Below, one piece after another: positions 17,751-25,986 of a stretch of DNA of 64,000 nt. The stretch comes from CAZPUI01 sp964415525 (GTDB lineage Bacteria; Acidobacteriota; Holophagae; Holophagales; Holophagaceae), in NCBI GenBank assembly GCA_964415525.1, contig CAYQAS010000003.1:13179-77178 (forward strand), read 5' to 3'. The stretch's first letter is position 1, and each line of letters starts with the position of its first letter. The position numbers and the translations under genes were made by a program. Below the pieces are notes generated by a model that worked only from the letters and a program-made list of their open reading frames with translations, was not told the DNA's origin and ran no database searches.

Positions 17751-18370
17751 TTCCTGTCCTCATCGCGGGCTGCGGCCCGGGCACGTCCGAGTTCGTCACG
17801 CCCCAGGTGCGCCAGGCCGCACGCGGGGCCGAGCTGCTGGCGGGCGTGCCGCGCCTGCTGGACCTCTTTCCCGAAAGCCCCGCCGAGCGTCTTGCCTACG
17901 ACCAGGGCCTCGCGGCCTTCCTCGAGGCCCTGGCGCCCCACCTCGGGCGACGGCGAGTCGTGGTGCTGGTGACGGGGGATCCCGGTATCGCCAGCCTCGC
18001 CACGACTCTGGCTCGCCGCTTTCCCGAACAGCGTTTCCGGCGCCTCGCGGGCATCAGCTCCGTTCAGCTGGCCTTCTGCGAGACCAACCTGGACTGGATG
18101 GAGGCCCGGATCCTGCGCGCCCACGGCACCTTGCCGATGTGGGATTCCGCCTGGGAAACCCACCGCGGTCCCTTCGCCCTGCTGGCCGGGGTGGAAGGCG
18201 CCGCCGCCTTCGCCGCCGATCTGGCCCTGCGCCTGGATCGTCCCGCCATCTGGCGCTGCGAGCGCCTGGGGCTGGCTGGACAGTCCGTGTCGCGCCTCGC
18301 ACCGGAAGCCCTGCGGGATGAAGGCTGCGATCCCCTCAGTGTCCTCATTGTCGAAGGAGCCCAGCCATGA
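17741..18370 (+). CDS. cbiE: Cobalt-precorrin-7 C5-methyltransferase
   Basis: Methylates C5 in the (cobalt) precorrin-7 step. The protein has 209 residues, a stand-alone CbiE with the methylase fold: VLIAGCGPGTSEFVTPQVRQ, VVVLVTGDPGIASLATTL and GISSVQLAFCETNLDWMEA. CbiT, the C15 methylase and decarboxylase that is often next door or fused as CobL, is absent here and nowhere else in the window. Starts at 17741 or 17747 are both possible. It overlaps cbiD by 10 bases and cbiF by 4. Confidence 0.9.
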   Translation: MVMIPVLIAGCGPGTSEFVTPQVRQAARGAELLAGVPRLLDLFPESPAERLAYDQGLAAFLEALAPHLGRRRVVVLVTGDPGIASLATTLARRFPEQRFRRLAGISSVQLAFCETNLDWMEARILRAHGTLPMWDSAWETHRGPFALLAGVEGAAAFAADLALRLDRPAIWRCERLGLAGQSVSRLAPEALRDEGCDPLSVLIVEGAQP

Positions 18371-19122
18371 TCGTCCACTTCGTCGGCGCAGGCCCTGGCG
18401 ATCCCGAACTGCTCACCCTGAAGGCGGCGCGGCTGCTGAAGGAGGCACGGGTCTGCATCTACGCCGGGAGCCTCGTCAGCCCCGGCGTGCTGGAACAGCT
18501 TTCACCCGAGTGTGAGAAGCACGACAGCGCCGCCCTGGACCTCGCGCAGACCCTCGCGATCTGCGCCGCAGCGAGCGCGCGCGGGCGGGACGTGGTGCGC
18601 CTGCACAGCGGCGACCCCAGCATCTACGGCGCCATCCGCGAGCAGATGGAGGGGCTGGATGCCCTCGGCATCCCCTATGACGTGACCCCCGGGGTGAGTG
18701 CCTTCCAGGCCAGCGCCGCGGCCCTCTGCGTGGAACTGACCGTGCCCGAGAAGAGCCAGACCATTGTCCTGAGCCGCACCAAGGGCCGCACCCCCATGCC
18801 CGACCACCAGGACCTGCCCCATCTCGCGGCACTGAAGGCCACCCTCTGCCTCTACCTGAGCGCCCACAAGGTGCGGGAGGTGGCGGCGGAACTGGCGCCC
18901 TTCTATGGCGAGGACTGCCCCGCCGCGGTGGTGGAGAAGGCCTCCTGGCCGGAGCAGCGCATCCTGCGTGGCACCCTGGCGGATATCGGGGCGCAAGCCG
19001 AGGAAGCGGGCATCCGTGCCACCGCCCTGGTGCTGGTGGGCGAGGCCCTCAGCCGCGGCCACGCCGCCAGCCGCCTCTATGCCAGCGACTTCACCCACGG
19101 ATTCCGCGAGGCCCAGCCATGA
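18367..19122 (+). CDS. cbiF: Cobalt-precorrin-4 C11-methyltransferase
   Basis: SAM-dependent C11 methylation. The protein has 251 residues, typical for CbiF/CobM: VHFVGAGPGDPELLTLKAARLL, YAGSLVSPGVLEQLSPE, VVRLHSGDPSIYGAIREQM and VTPGVSAFQASAAALCVELT. The SGDPSIYGA motif is diagnostic of this branch. ATGA overlaps join it to cbiE and cbiG. Confidence 0.95.
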   Translation: MIVHFVGAGPGDPELLTLKAARLLKEARVCIYAGSLVSPGVLEQLSPECEKHDSAALDLAQTLAICAAASARGRDVVRLHSGDPSIYGAIREQMEGLDALGIPYDVTPGVSAFQASAAALCVELTVPEKSQTIVLSRTKGRTPMPDHQDLPHLAALKATLCLYLSAHKVREVAAELAPFYGEDCPAAVVEKASWPEQRILRGTLADIGAQAEEAGIRATALVLVGEALSRGHAASRLYASDFTHGFREAQP

Positions 19123-19889
19123 GCCTCGCCCTCATCACCCTGAGCCGAGAGGGTCTGGCCACGGCACGGGCACTGCGCAAGGTGCTGCCGGAGGCCAGCC
19201 TGCACGTGCACCGGGCCGTGGAGGCCGCGGACGCCGAACCTTTCGAACGGGTGGCGGTGCTCACACAGGAGCTGTGGTCCCAGCGCCGGGGACTGGTCTA
19301 CTTCGCGCCGACCGGCGCTGTGGTGCGGGCCATCGCCCCCTGCGTCGTCAGCAAGTTCACCGACCCTGCCGTGGTGGTGTGCGATGTGTGGGGCCGCTGG
19401 GCCGTGAGCCTCCTGTCCGGGCATGAAGGCGGTGCCAACGAGCTCGCGCACAGCGTCGCCAATGCATTGGGCGCCGAACCCATCGTCACCACCACGACGG
19501 AGGCGGTGAAGGATCTCGTGGTGGGGATCGGCTGCCGACGCGGCACGGCCCAGGAGGCCATCGAGGCCGCCCTGCGCGAGGCCCTGGCGTCCCTCGGGAA
19601 GGGTCTCGAGGACGTGCGTCTGCTGGCCAGTGCGGACCTCAAGACTGAGGAGCCGGGCCTGCGTGAAGCCGCGCGGAGACTGGGTCTGCCCCTGCGTTTC
19701 ATCCATGGCGAGGACATCCGCCAGGCCCCCCAGGCCTTCACTCCCAGCGCCGCCGCCGAACGCCAGGTGGACTTGCCGGGGGTGGCGGAACCCTCGGCCC
19801 TGCTGGCGGGACGCCGCACCCGCCTGCTCCTGCCCCGCACCGTGCTGCACGGCCTCACCGTGGCGATCGCCCAGGAGGAACACCCATGA
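19119..19889 (+). CDS. cbiG: Cobalt-precorrin-5A hydrolase, short form
   Basis: Opens the delta-lactone of cobalt-precorrin-5A and releases acetaldehyde. The protein has 256 residues, about 90 fewer than the Salmonella enzyme. The N-terminal domain is clear (LVYFAPTGAVVRAIAPCVVS, DVWGRWAVSLLSGHEGGANE). It passes almost directly into the C-terminal domain (VVGIGCRRGTAQEAIEAAL, LLASADLKTEEPGL), so the usual middle domain appears to be missing. It overlaps cbiF and cbiH by 4 bases. Confidence 0.9.
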   Translation: MSLALITLSREGLATARALRKVLPEASLHVHRAVEAADAEPFERVAVLTQELWSQRRGLVYFAPTGAVVRAIAPCVVSKFTDPAVVVCDVWGRWAVSLLSGHEGGANELAHSVANALGAEPIVTTTTEAVKDLVVGIGCRRGTAQEAIEAALREALASLGKGLEDVRLLASADLKTEEPGLREAARRLGLPLRFIHGEDIRQAPQAFTPSAAAERQVDLPGVAEPSALLAGRRTRLLLPRTVLHGLTVAIAQEEHP

Positions 19890-20716
19890 TTGAAATGAAC
19901 AAGGGAGACCGCCCAGTCGCTTCACTCCCTCTGTGTCCCCCTCGCGCACCCCACAGGGTGTCCGAGCAAAGCCCGGACACCCCGTCTGGAAAACTCACCG
20001 TCGTCGGCATCGGTCCCGGCGGGCCGCTGGACCGCACGCTCCGCGCTGAGGCGGCCCTGCGGGAGGCCGATCTCGTGGCGGGCTACGACCTCTACCTGGA
20101 GCACATCGCGGATCTGCTGGACGGCAAGGAGACGCTCTCCACCGGCATGACGGCGGAAGTGGAACGTTGCCGCGCCGCGTTGCGGGGGGCTGCCGCGGGC
20201 CGGAAGGTGGCCCTCGTCTCGAGCGGCGACGCGGGCATCTACGGCATGGCGGGATTGGCCCTGGAGATGGCAGCCGCGGAGGGCTTCACCGTGCCCATCG
20301 AGGTGGTGCCCGGGGTGAGCGCCGCCAGCGCCGCCGCCGCGGCCCTGGGCGCACCCCTCATGCTCGACTGGGCCTGCCTCTCGCTTTCGGACCTGCTGGT
20401 GGACTGGGCCACGATCCGTACCCGGTTGGAGGCCGTGGCGAGCGCGGACCTGGTGGCCGCCCTCTACAATCCCCGCAGCAGGCGCCGGGTGCGCCAGCTC
20501 GAAGAGACCGTGGGGATCTTCCTGCGCCACCGCCCCGCCAGCACCCCCGTGGGCATCGCCACCGCCCTGGGGGCGCAGGACGAGTCCATCACGCTCAGCA
20601 CACTGGAGCGGCTCTGCGGGGAGGACGTGGGCATGCGGAGCCTCGTCATCATCGGCAACCGCAGCACCCGCGTGGAGGGGGGCCGCCTTGTCACGCCCCG
20701 AGGCTACGCGCTGTGA
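19886..20716 (+). CDS. cbiH: Cobalt-precorrin-3 C17-methyltransferase
   Basis: Methylates C17 and drives ring contraction. The protein has 276 residues of the methylase fold, starting at about residue 37: LTVVGIGPGGPLDRTLRAEA, LVAGYDLYLEHIADLL, VALVSSGDAGIYGMAGLALE and VVPGVSAASAAAAALGAPL. The LYNPRSRRR segment near residue 195 is typical of CbiH/CobJ. The first 36 residues are an unusual polar extension of unknown role. The ATG at 19886 overlaps the cbiG stop, so the extension is probably translated. Confidence 0.93.
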   Translation: MIEMNKGDRPVASLPLCPPRAPHRVSEQSPDTPSGKLTVVGIGPGGPLDRTLRAEAALREADLVAGYDLYLEHIADLLDGKETLSTGMTAEVERCRAALRGAAAGRKVALVSSGDAGIYGMAGLALEMAAAEGFTVPIEVVPGVSAASAAAAALGAPLMLDWACLSLSDLLVDWATIRTRLEAVASADLVAALYNPRSRRRVRQLEETVGIFLRHRPASTPVGIATALGAQDESITLSTLERLCGEDVGMRSLVIIGNRSTRVEGGRLVTPRGYAL

Positions 20717-21477
20717 TCCTCCTCTTCGGTGGCACCTCGGAAACCGCGCCTCTCGCGGAATCCCTCCTGGCCGAAGGCTGGCCGGTGCTCGTCTCCACTG
20801 CCACGGAGGCGCCATTGGCGCTGCCGGAGGGCGTCCGCCGACGCGCGGGTCGACTGGACGCTGCGGGCGTCGTGGCCTTGGCCAGGCAGGAGGAAGCGAC
20901 GGTCCTCGTGGATGCGGGGCATCCCTTCGCCGTGGAGCTGCACGCGACCCTGGCGGAAGCCGCGGCCTGTTCGGGCCTGCCGCTGCTTCGCCTGGATCGG
21001 CCCGTCTCGGAGGTATTCGGACACGCGCGAATGACGGCGGATCACGAGGAGGCCGCCCGCATTGCCTTCGGATTCGGCGGCCCCGTGCTCATCACGACGG
21101 GCAGCCGCACCCTCGCGCCCTACGTGGCGGAGGCCCGGCGCACGGGGCTGCCCCTGGCGGCGAGGGTGCTGGATCACCCCGAGAGCCGCGCCGCCTGCGA
21201 AGCGGCGGGATTGCGGCCGGAGGAACGGCTTCTGGGGCGGGGCCCCTTCAGCCTCGAGGAGAACCGCGCCGCCCTCCGCACCCTGGGCGCCGTGGCCCTG
21301 GTGAGCAAGGACAGTGGCGAGGCCGGGGGGGTGGAGGCCAAGGCCGAGGCCGCTCGCCTGGAATGCGCCGCCCTGGTGCTGGTGCGCCGCCCTCAGTCCA
21401 GCGGGGCGCCCACCGACCTTCTCGCACTCATTTCCGCCCTGCGCGAGGTTCTTGGAGGTCGCCATGCATCTGGGTGA
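20713..21477 (+). CDS. cbiJ: Cobalt-precorrin-6A reductase
   Basis: NAD(P)H-dependent reduction of the macrocycle before the last methylations. The protein has 254 residues: VILLFGGTSETAPLAESLL at the start, VLVDAGHPFAVELHATLAEA, LRLDRP, and ALVSKDSGEAGGVEAKAEAA near the end, all typical of CbiJ/CobK. The GTG at 20713 overlaps the cbiH stop by 4 bases. Its 3' end overlaps cbiM by 14 bases, tying synthesis to cobalt uptake. Confidence 0.93.
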   Translation: MILLFGGTSETAPLAESLLAEGWPVLVSTATEAPLALPEGVRRRAGRLDAAGVVALARQEEATVLVDAGHPFAVELHATLAEAAACSGLPLLRLDRPVSEVFGHARMTADHEEAARIAFGFGGPVLITTGSRTLAPYVAEARRTGLPLAARVLDHPESRAACEAAGLRPEERLLGRGPFSLEENRAALRTLGAVALVSKDSGEAGGVEAKAEAARLECAALVLVRRPQSSGAPTDLLALISALREVLGGRHASG

Positions 21478-22366
21478 AGGCATCCTTCCCGCATTGCAGG
21501 CGCTGGCCTGGTCCGCCGCCAGCGCCCCCTTCGTCCTGTACAGCGCCCGCACCCTGCAGCGCGATGGGACGCGGCGCCCCCTGGTTGGCGTGGCCACGGC
21601 CCTCACCTTCGCGGTGACGCTCTTTCCCATCCCGGTGCCGGGTCTCGGCGCCACCAGCCACCTGTGCGCGACGCCCTTCCTGGCCCTGCTGCTGGGCCCC
21701 TCGGCCATGGCCCTCCCCGTCACCCTGAGCCTCCTGGTGCAGGCCCTGCTTTTTGCCCACGGGGGGCTCAGCACCCTGGGGGCGAACGTGTTCACGTTGG
21801 GCATCGCAGGCCCCTGGGTGGCCTGGGCCGCAGCTCGGGGGGCCCGGCGCCTGGGGCTGGCCGCACCCCTTTCCACGGGGCTCGCCTGTGCCGCGGGCGC
21901 CGTGACCGTCTATGGGATGGACGCCCTCATGCTGGGGCTGGCGCTGCGTGGGGCGCAGCCCTTCGGCCACTGGGTGAAGGTGGCCCTGGTGGGTTTCGCG
22001 CCGGTACAGGCGCCACTTCTGGTGCTCGAAGGCGTTTTCAGTGCCCTGCTGCTGGGGGCCCTCGCCCGGCGGCGCGAGGAACTGGTGCCCGCGTGGCTGC
22101 GTCCCCGCCCATCCGCCGCGCTGCCCGCGCTCATGGGCCTCGCCCTGCTGGCGCAGCCCATGACGGGATTGGACGAGCAGGTAATCGAGAAGTCCGCATT
22201 GGATGCGGGCCGACACCCCAGGCCCCTCGTGGATCTGACGGAGGGTGAAGCCGGGCTGGCGCTCTTCATGGGAGGTGGACTCGTGGCGGGCTTCGTCCTG
22301 GGTCGCCACTGGGAACGATGGCAGGCCCGCGGCGGCAAGGAGACCCTCGATGGACCTCGAAGCTGA
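21464..22366 (+). CDS. cbiM: Cobalt ECF transporter S component CbiM with CbiN-like C-terminus
   Basis: Substrate-binding membrane component of the cobalt ECF transporter, 300 residues. The mature N-terminus MHLGEGILP is the diagnostic CbiM/NikM metal site (Met1-His2 and following). Further His residues (ATSHLCATPF, LLFAHGGLSTLGANV) and about six helices follow. The C-terminal 90 residues include MTGLDEQVIEKSALDAG and a final helix, which resembles the PDGLE/CbiN domain normally supplied separately. No cbiN gene is present. The ATG at 21464 has TTGGAGG upstream. The riboswitch, 8 kb upstream in the same polycistron, should control it. Confidence 0.92.
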   Translation: MHLGEGILPALQALAWSAASAPFVLYSARTLQRDGTRRPLVGVATALTFAVTLFPIPVPGLGATSHLCATPFLALLLGPSAMALPVTLSLLVQALLFAHGGLSTLGANVFTLGIAGPWVAWAAARGARRLGLAAPLSTGLACAAGAVTVYGMDALMLGLALRGAQPFGHWVKVALVGFAPVQAPLLVLEGVFSALLLGALARRREELVPAWLRPRPSAALPALMGLALLAQPMTGLDEQVIEKSALDAGRHPRPLVDLTEGEAGLALFMGGGLVAGFVLGRHWERWQARGGKETLDGPRS

Positions 22367-23609
22367 CGTCCAACGGCTGCGCCTTCGCGTGGGCCTGCTC
22401 CTGGGCCTGCTGGCGCTGAACCTGGGGCCTGCGCCGCTCTGTCCCGCGACGGCACTGGCCCTCGCGCTGCTCTGGGGAGTTGGGCGCTGTCTGCCGGTTC
22501 GTGCCTGGCTGCGCATCGGTGCCGTGTTGGCCTACGGCGCCTGCATGGGGGCGGCGGTCGCCTGGCTGGGGGATTCGCCCCGAGGCCTGGCCTTGGCGTT
22601 GCGCCTCGGAGCGGGGGCGACTGCCGGAGCGGCCTTGGCCCACGGCGCCCAAGAATCGGTGCTGCGAGAGGTTCTGCGACGCATGAAGGCCCCACGCTTC
22701 CTGCTGGAGCTGATGGATCAGGCCCTCCTGCACGGGCGGTTGCTGATGCGCGCCCTGAACCGCCGCCAGGAAGCCTCGCGTCTGCGCCTGGGAGGGCTTC
22801 CTGGCACGGCCCTGGCCATGGCGGGGGTCGTGGAGGGCGCCTTCACCCGCAGTCAGGCGCTGGATCAAGCCGCGTCCCTGCGGGGATCGCCGGAACCGAA
22901 GGTGGCAAGGTCTTCAGCGGTGCTGGAACTGGAAGCCGCCGGCCTGAGCTATCCCGAAGGTGGCGGCCTGGAGCCCCTGGATCTGGTGTTGGCGCCTGGA
23001 GAATGGCTGGCGGTGTTGGGCCCTAGCGGTAGCGGCAAGAGCACGCTCCTGCGCCTGGCGGCGGGCTTGCGTGCGCTCAGCGCGGGTCGTCTCCGGCGAC
23101 ATGGGGTGGATGGGGCCGGAAAGCTGGACGGTGCCACGGGCCTCGTGTTCCAGGATCCGGAGGATCAGCTGCTGGGCGCCACGCCGATGGAAGATGCCGC
23201 CTGGGGGCTGGAGCGCCGGGGTCTCGGCGCGATCGAAGCCCGCGAAAAAGCCCTGGCCGCACTTTCCGACCTCGGGCTGGGAAGCAAGGCTCACCGTCCC
23301 TTCCATCGCCTCAGCCACGGCGAGCGCAAGCGGGCCACCTTTGCCAGCGCTCTGGTCACGGCGCCGCGCCTCCTGCTCTTGGACGAGCCCACCGCCGGGC
23401 TCGACCCCTGTGCCGCGGCTGCGCTCACGGCCCTCCTGGAACGAGAGGCGCCGGACATCGCGGTGGTGTGGGCCACCCACGATCTGGCGACCCTGCCCGA
23501 ACGGGTGCGCCGGGTGCTGATGCTGCGGGACGGCCGCATGGTCTTCCTCGGCCCCCGCGCCGAAGCCCTGGAACCCGAACACCTCCGTCGACACGGGCTG
23601 CTGCCGTGA
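22350..23609 (+). CDS. cbiO: Fused cobalt ECF transporter: CbiQ-like permease plus CbiO ATPase
   Basis: One polypeptide of 419 residues joins the T component and the ATPase, which are usually separate. Residues 1 to about 190 are a short CbiQ-like membrane part with four or five helices and the two EcfT-type Arg motifs (RRQEASRLRLGG, DQAASLRGSPEP). Residues from about 195 form CbiO: Walker A GPSGSGKST (Lys230), Q-loop VFQDPEDQLLGAT, signature LSHGERKR, Walker B LLLLDEPTAGLDP and the switch His in WATHD. The ATG at 22350 overlaps cbiM by 17 bases. The CbiQ half is shorter than usual (about 225). Confidence 0.9.
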   Translation: MDLEADVQRLRLRVGLLLGLLALNLGPAPLCPATALALALLWGVGRCLPVRAWLRIGAVLAYGACMGAAVAWLGDSPRGLALALRLGAGATAGAALAHGAQESVLREVLRRMKAPRFLLELMDQALLHGRLLMRALNRRQEASRLRLGGLPGTALAMAGVVEGAFTRSQALDQAASLRGSPEPKVARSSAVLELEAAGLSYPEGGGLEPLDLVLAPGEWLAVLGPSGSGKSTLLRLAAGLRALSAGRLRRHGVDGAGKLDGATGLVFQDPEDQLLGATPMEDAAWGLERRGLGAIEAREKALAALSDLGLGSKAHRPFHRLSHGERKRATFASALVTAPRLLLLDEPTAGLDPCAAAALTALLEREAPDIAVVWATHDLATLPERVRRVLMLRDGRMVFLGPRAEALEPEHLRRHGLLP

Positions 23610-24139
23610 CGCTGCGCATCGCCCTCAGCGGCTCCGCAGGCACCGGCAAGACCACCCTCGCCCGGGAACTGGCGCGCCGCTTGGGTCTGCCCCTGATCCC
23701 CGAGGCCATGCGGGCCTATCTGGAGGCGGGGGGCAAACGGCTGGATCGGATTCCCCGACCAGAAGCAGAGGCCATCCTGGCGGCCTTTCGCACCGAGCTG
23801 GAGGCCGAGGAGGCGCGCCTGGGAGCCTTTGTGGCGGACAACGGCATCCTGGATCTCCAGGCCTACACCCGCTGGTATGGCTGCCTGGGCACCTCCAACG
23901 CCAGGATCCGGGAGGGCCGCTACGATGCGGTGGTGATCCTGCCTGCGGGCGTGCTGCCCTATGAACAGGACGGCATCCGCCAGGACGATCCCATCGTGGA
24001 AACCCGATTCCAGTCGCTCCTGGAGCGGATCGCGGACGCCAGCGCACTGGAACCGGCCCTGCTGAGGGTTCCCTCGCCCATCGTCACGGTTGAGGCGCGC
24101 GTCGAGTGGGTGCTCGCCCGTCTCCACGCTTCCCGGTGA
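23606..24139 (+). CDS. P-loop kinase-like ATPase at the end of the cbi operon
   Basis: Cytosolic P-loop protein of 177 residues. It has Walker A GSAGTGKTT (Lys15), an early VPEAM-like segment (LIPEAMRAYLEAGG), and an ADNGILDLQAYTRWYG stretch. These resemble the AAA_28/NadR-type nucleoside kinase fold. The GTG at 23606 overlaps the cbiQO stop by 4 bases, so it is surely in the operon. The late genes cobU/cobP and cobY are not in the window. A role in nucleotide-loop or salvage phosphorylation is possible but unproven; an NAD-related kinase or a metal-chaperone GTPase-like role are alternatives. Confidence 0.75.
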   Translation: MTLRIALSGSAGTGKTTLARELARRLGLPLIPEAMRAYLEAGGKRLDRIPRPEAEAILAAFRTELEAEEARLGAFVADNGILDLQAYTRWYGCLGTSNARIREGRYDAVVILPAGVLPYEQDGIRQDDPIVETRFQSLLERIADASALEPALLRVPSPIVTVEARVEWVLARLHASR

Positions 24140-24189
24140 GCCTCCCGGCGTCCCACGTGCCTATTCGAGCATGGCGCTAACGTCGGCTC

Positions 24190-24270
24190 GAAGGCGTGGG
24201 TCCGGAGCTGGAGTCCCTGGGCATGATCCACCTGGGCAGTCGAGTCGAAGTGCTGCGGGCCGAGCGCTAG
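24190..24270 (+). pseudogene. Decayed 3' end of an sbtB-like gene
   Basis: These 26 codons plus stop read EGVGPELESLGMIHLGSRVE then VLRAER. They closely match the end of the SbtB-like protein (EAVAPELEPLGMIVLRSRVE, VLRAERF). By hand alignment about three quarters of the bases agree over some 84 positions. There is no start and the preceding in-frame sequence has a stop (TAA at 24178-24180), so this is a remnant. Intact sbtB ends just before the cbi cluster and this fragment lies just after it. Confidence 0.75.
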
Positions 24271-24276
24271 CCTCGA

Positions 24277-25593
24277 TCAGGGGTGTCCTGACGGTCCCAA
24301 ATGCTTCCGGAGGAAGGCCACGATCCGGGGCCAGGCATCGCGACGCGCCTGGACATTGGCTGCGGGATCCCCTCCGTTGATGAAGGGGCCGGCGTCGATG
24401 ACGCTCCAGTAGGGGGGCTCGATGCCGTGGCCAGCGTTGGGATAGATAAGTACCTCGTCATCCTTCCCGTAGGGGCAGGACTTTCGGTGGGCGGAGATCT
24501 CCAGCGCCATGTCCGCCGCGGGCCAGAGTCCGTCTTTGCCGCCGCCGGTCACCAGCAGGGGCGCCTGGATGCGCTCCACGGGAATCCGTGTGTCGGGAGC
24601 GGCCTTCTTCAGGCCAGCCTCGTAGAGCGGGGCCACGAACATTCGCCCGTCTTTGTAAGGGGACTTCCACGGCAGGGAGGCGCAGGGGAGTGGCTTCCCG
24701 CCCAGGGTCCAGGAGGAGCCCATCCCGAAGAGGGCGCTGAAGGCGCCGGAAGGCACACCCACCCATACGCGGGAGGAGGCCTTGTTGGCCACCACCGCCT
24801 GGAAGCGGTCTGGGAAGGATGCGGCCAGGACCAGGGCCGCTTCGGCGCCCTTCGATCCTCCGAAGACGCCGATGCGGGTCGGATCGGCCTCAGGCCGACG
24901 GGCCAGCCACTCGGCGCCCCGGAGCAGGGATTCCAGGGGGATCTTCTCCAGGGTCTTGGGGAGGCCCGGGGCCTTGAAGTAGGCCAGGGCCAGGGTCGTG
25001 AAGCCCTGGGAGGCAAAGTAGGCGGCGGTCTTATCCGGGATCCCGCCGTCGGAGCCCGGGAGCACCAGGATGGCGGGCAGGCCCTTGGCACCCTTCGGGC
25101 TGAACAGGGTTCCCACCACACCGCTTTCGGAGACCTCGGTCCGAACGGTCTGAGCGGGGGCATGCCAGAGGTTGCGACGAAGGGTGGCCGAGGCGACGAC
25201 CTTGCCTTCCACCTCCAGATCCAGGAACGTGCCCCTGCGATCCTTCGGGCCTTCCCAGGGGCCAGGGGCCTCGTACCAGAAGAGGCCCATGGGATCCACA
25301 TCCCCGTAGGCGCCTCGCAGGGGTGCCTGGGTGGCCAGGTCGATCTTCCCTCCTGAGTCCGCAGTGAAGACCGCCCGGGCGCCATGGACCTTGTCGCCGG
25401 TCGCCGGATAGTGGCGGAGGTGGATCGTGGCTTCCTGCCCCGGGTTCAGGCCGGTGGCCTGGATTCTCACGACATCGAAGACCAGGGCGGTGTTCGGGCT
25501 CACCAAGAGGGTTGGAGGCTCCGCCAGCAGCAGGCTGGACAGGCTGGACAGGCTGGATAGGAAGAACAGGGAGAACAGCTGGAACAGTCGCAT
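24277..25593 (-). CDS. Secreted alpha/beta hydrolase of the acyl-CoA thioesterase/BAAT type
   Basis: Protein of 438 residues with a signal peptide (RLFQLFSLFF and a Leu/Ser run, cleavage near LLLAEPP). The N-terminal half is a beta-sandwich like the Bile_Hydr_Trans domain (QATGLNPGQEATIHLRHYPA, DPMGLFWYEA). The C-terminal half is an alpha/beta hydrolase like BAAT_C. Likely triad: nucleophile Ser247 in GVFGGSKGAE, Asp in TGGGKDGLWPA, His in NAGHGIEPP. The ATG at 25593 gives a proper signal peptide; a GTG at 25638 would add 15 residues. Homologues act on acyl thioesters or amides; the substrate in a secreted bacterial form is unknown. It is a single gene. Confidence 0.8.
   Translation of the reverse strand: MRLFQLFSLFFLSSLSSLSSLLLAEPPTLLVSPNTALVFDVVRIQATGLNPGQEATIHLRHYPATGDKVHGARAVFTADSGGKIDLATQAPLRGAYGDVDPMGLFWYEAPGPWEGPKDRRGTFLDLEVEGKVVASATLRRNLWHAPAQTVRTEVSESGVVGTLFSPKGAKGLPAILVLPGSDGGIPDKTAAYFASQGFTTLALAYFKAPGLPKTLEKIPLESLLRGAEWLARRPEADPTRIGVFGGSKGAEAALVLAASFPDRFQAVVANKASSRVWVGVPSGAFSALFGMGSSWTLGGKPLPCASLPWKSPYKDGRMFVAPLYEAGLKKAAPDTRIPVERIQAPLLVTGGGKDGLWPAADMALEISAHRKSCPYGKDDEVLIYPNAGHGIEPPYWSVIDAGPFINGGDPAANVQARRDAWPRIVAFLRKHLGPSGHP
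25531..25557. repeat. Three perfect 9-base tandem repeats in the hydrolase signal peptide
   Basis: The unit CAGGCTGGA occurs three times head to tail and encodes the Leu-Ser-Ser run of the signal peptide on the minus strand. The unit is a multiple of three, so copy changes would alter the length of the hydrophobic core without shifting the frame. Confidence 0.85.
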
Positions 25594-25986
25594 GGAGGAT
25601 CCTGGGAGGCAGGCGGAGGAGATCGGAAGGACCTTCACGGCCCTGAGGAGCTTACGCGGAGAGACCCCGGAGGAATAGGCGAGTGAATAGTCTCATTTTG
25701 CATCCACAAGTCCGCTGGCCCGAATGTTTATCTGGCATGGCGAGTGGACGGGGCCATCGTGGTGGGGCTCTCGAGCGCTGCAGACAATCCGGAGGCCCCA
25801 TGGCGCGAGTGGATCGTAACTATGTCCTGACGGTGGCGATGGCTGTGGTGGGCACGATCCTGGGATGTCCGATGGCCCGAGCACCGAATCCCTGTGCAAC
25901 CCCGTCTTTCGGACGTTGCAGGTGAAGATCCTGAAGGCCGTCGCGCTGGCCGTGGTGAACGCGTTGCCCCCATCGGTGTCCAGCAC
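25594..25986. other. Intergenic region between hydrolase and acyltransferase
   Basis: About 390 bases. The left part should hold the minus-strand hydrolase promoter, with no clear hexamers seen. The right part holds the weak small ORF listed at 25800. I see no RNA gene or strong hairpin here. Confidence 0.45.
25800..25925 (+). CDS. Possible 41-residue secreted or lipoprotein-like peptide
   Basis: The ATG is preceded by CCGGAGGCCCC, a good ribosome site. The peptide has a charged start, a hydrophobic run (YVLTVAMAVVGTILGC) that resembles a weak lipobox, and three Cys in total. A second overlapping frame (ATG at 25865, ending 25990) also looks signal-like near its end. The two could be pieces of one decayed gene. 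I do not recognise either. Confidence 0.25.
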   Translation: MARVDRNYVLTVAMAVVGTILGCPMARAPNPCATPSFGRCR

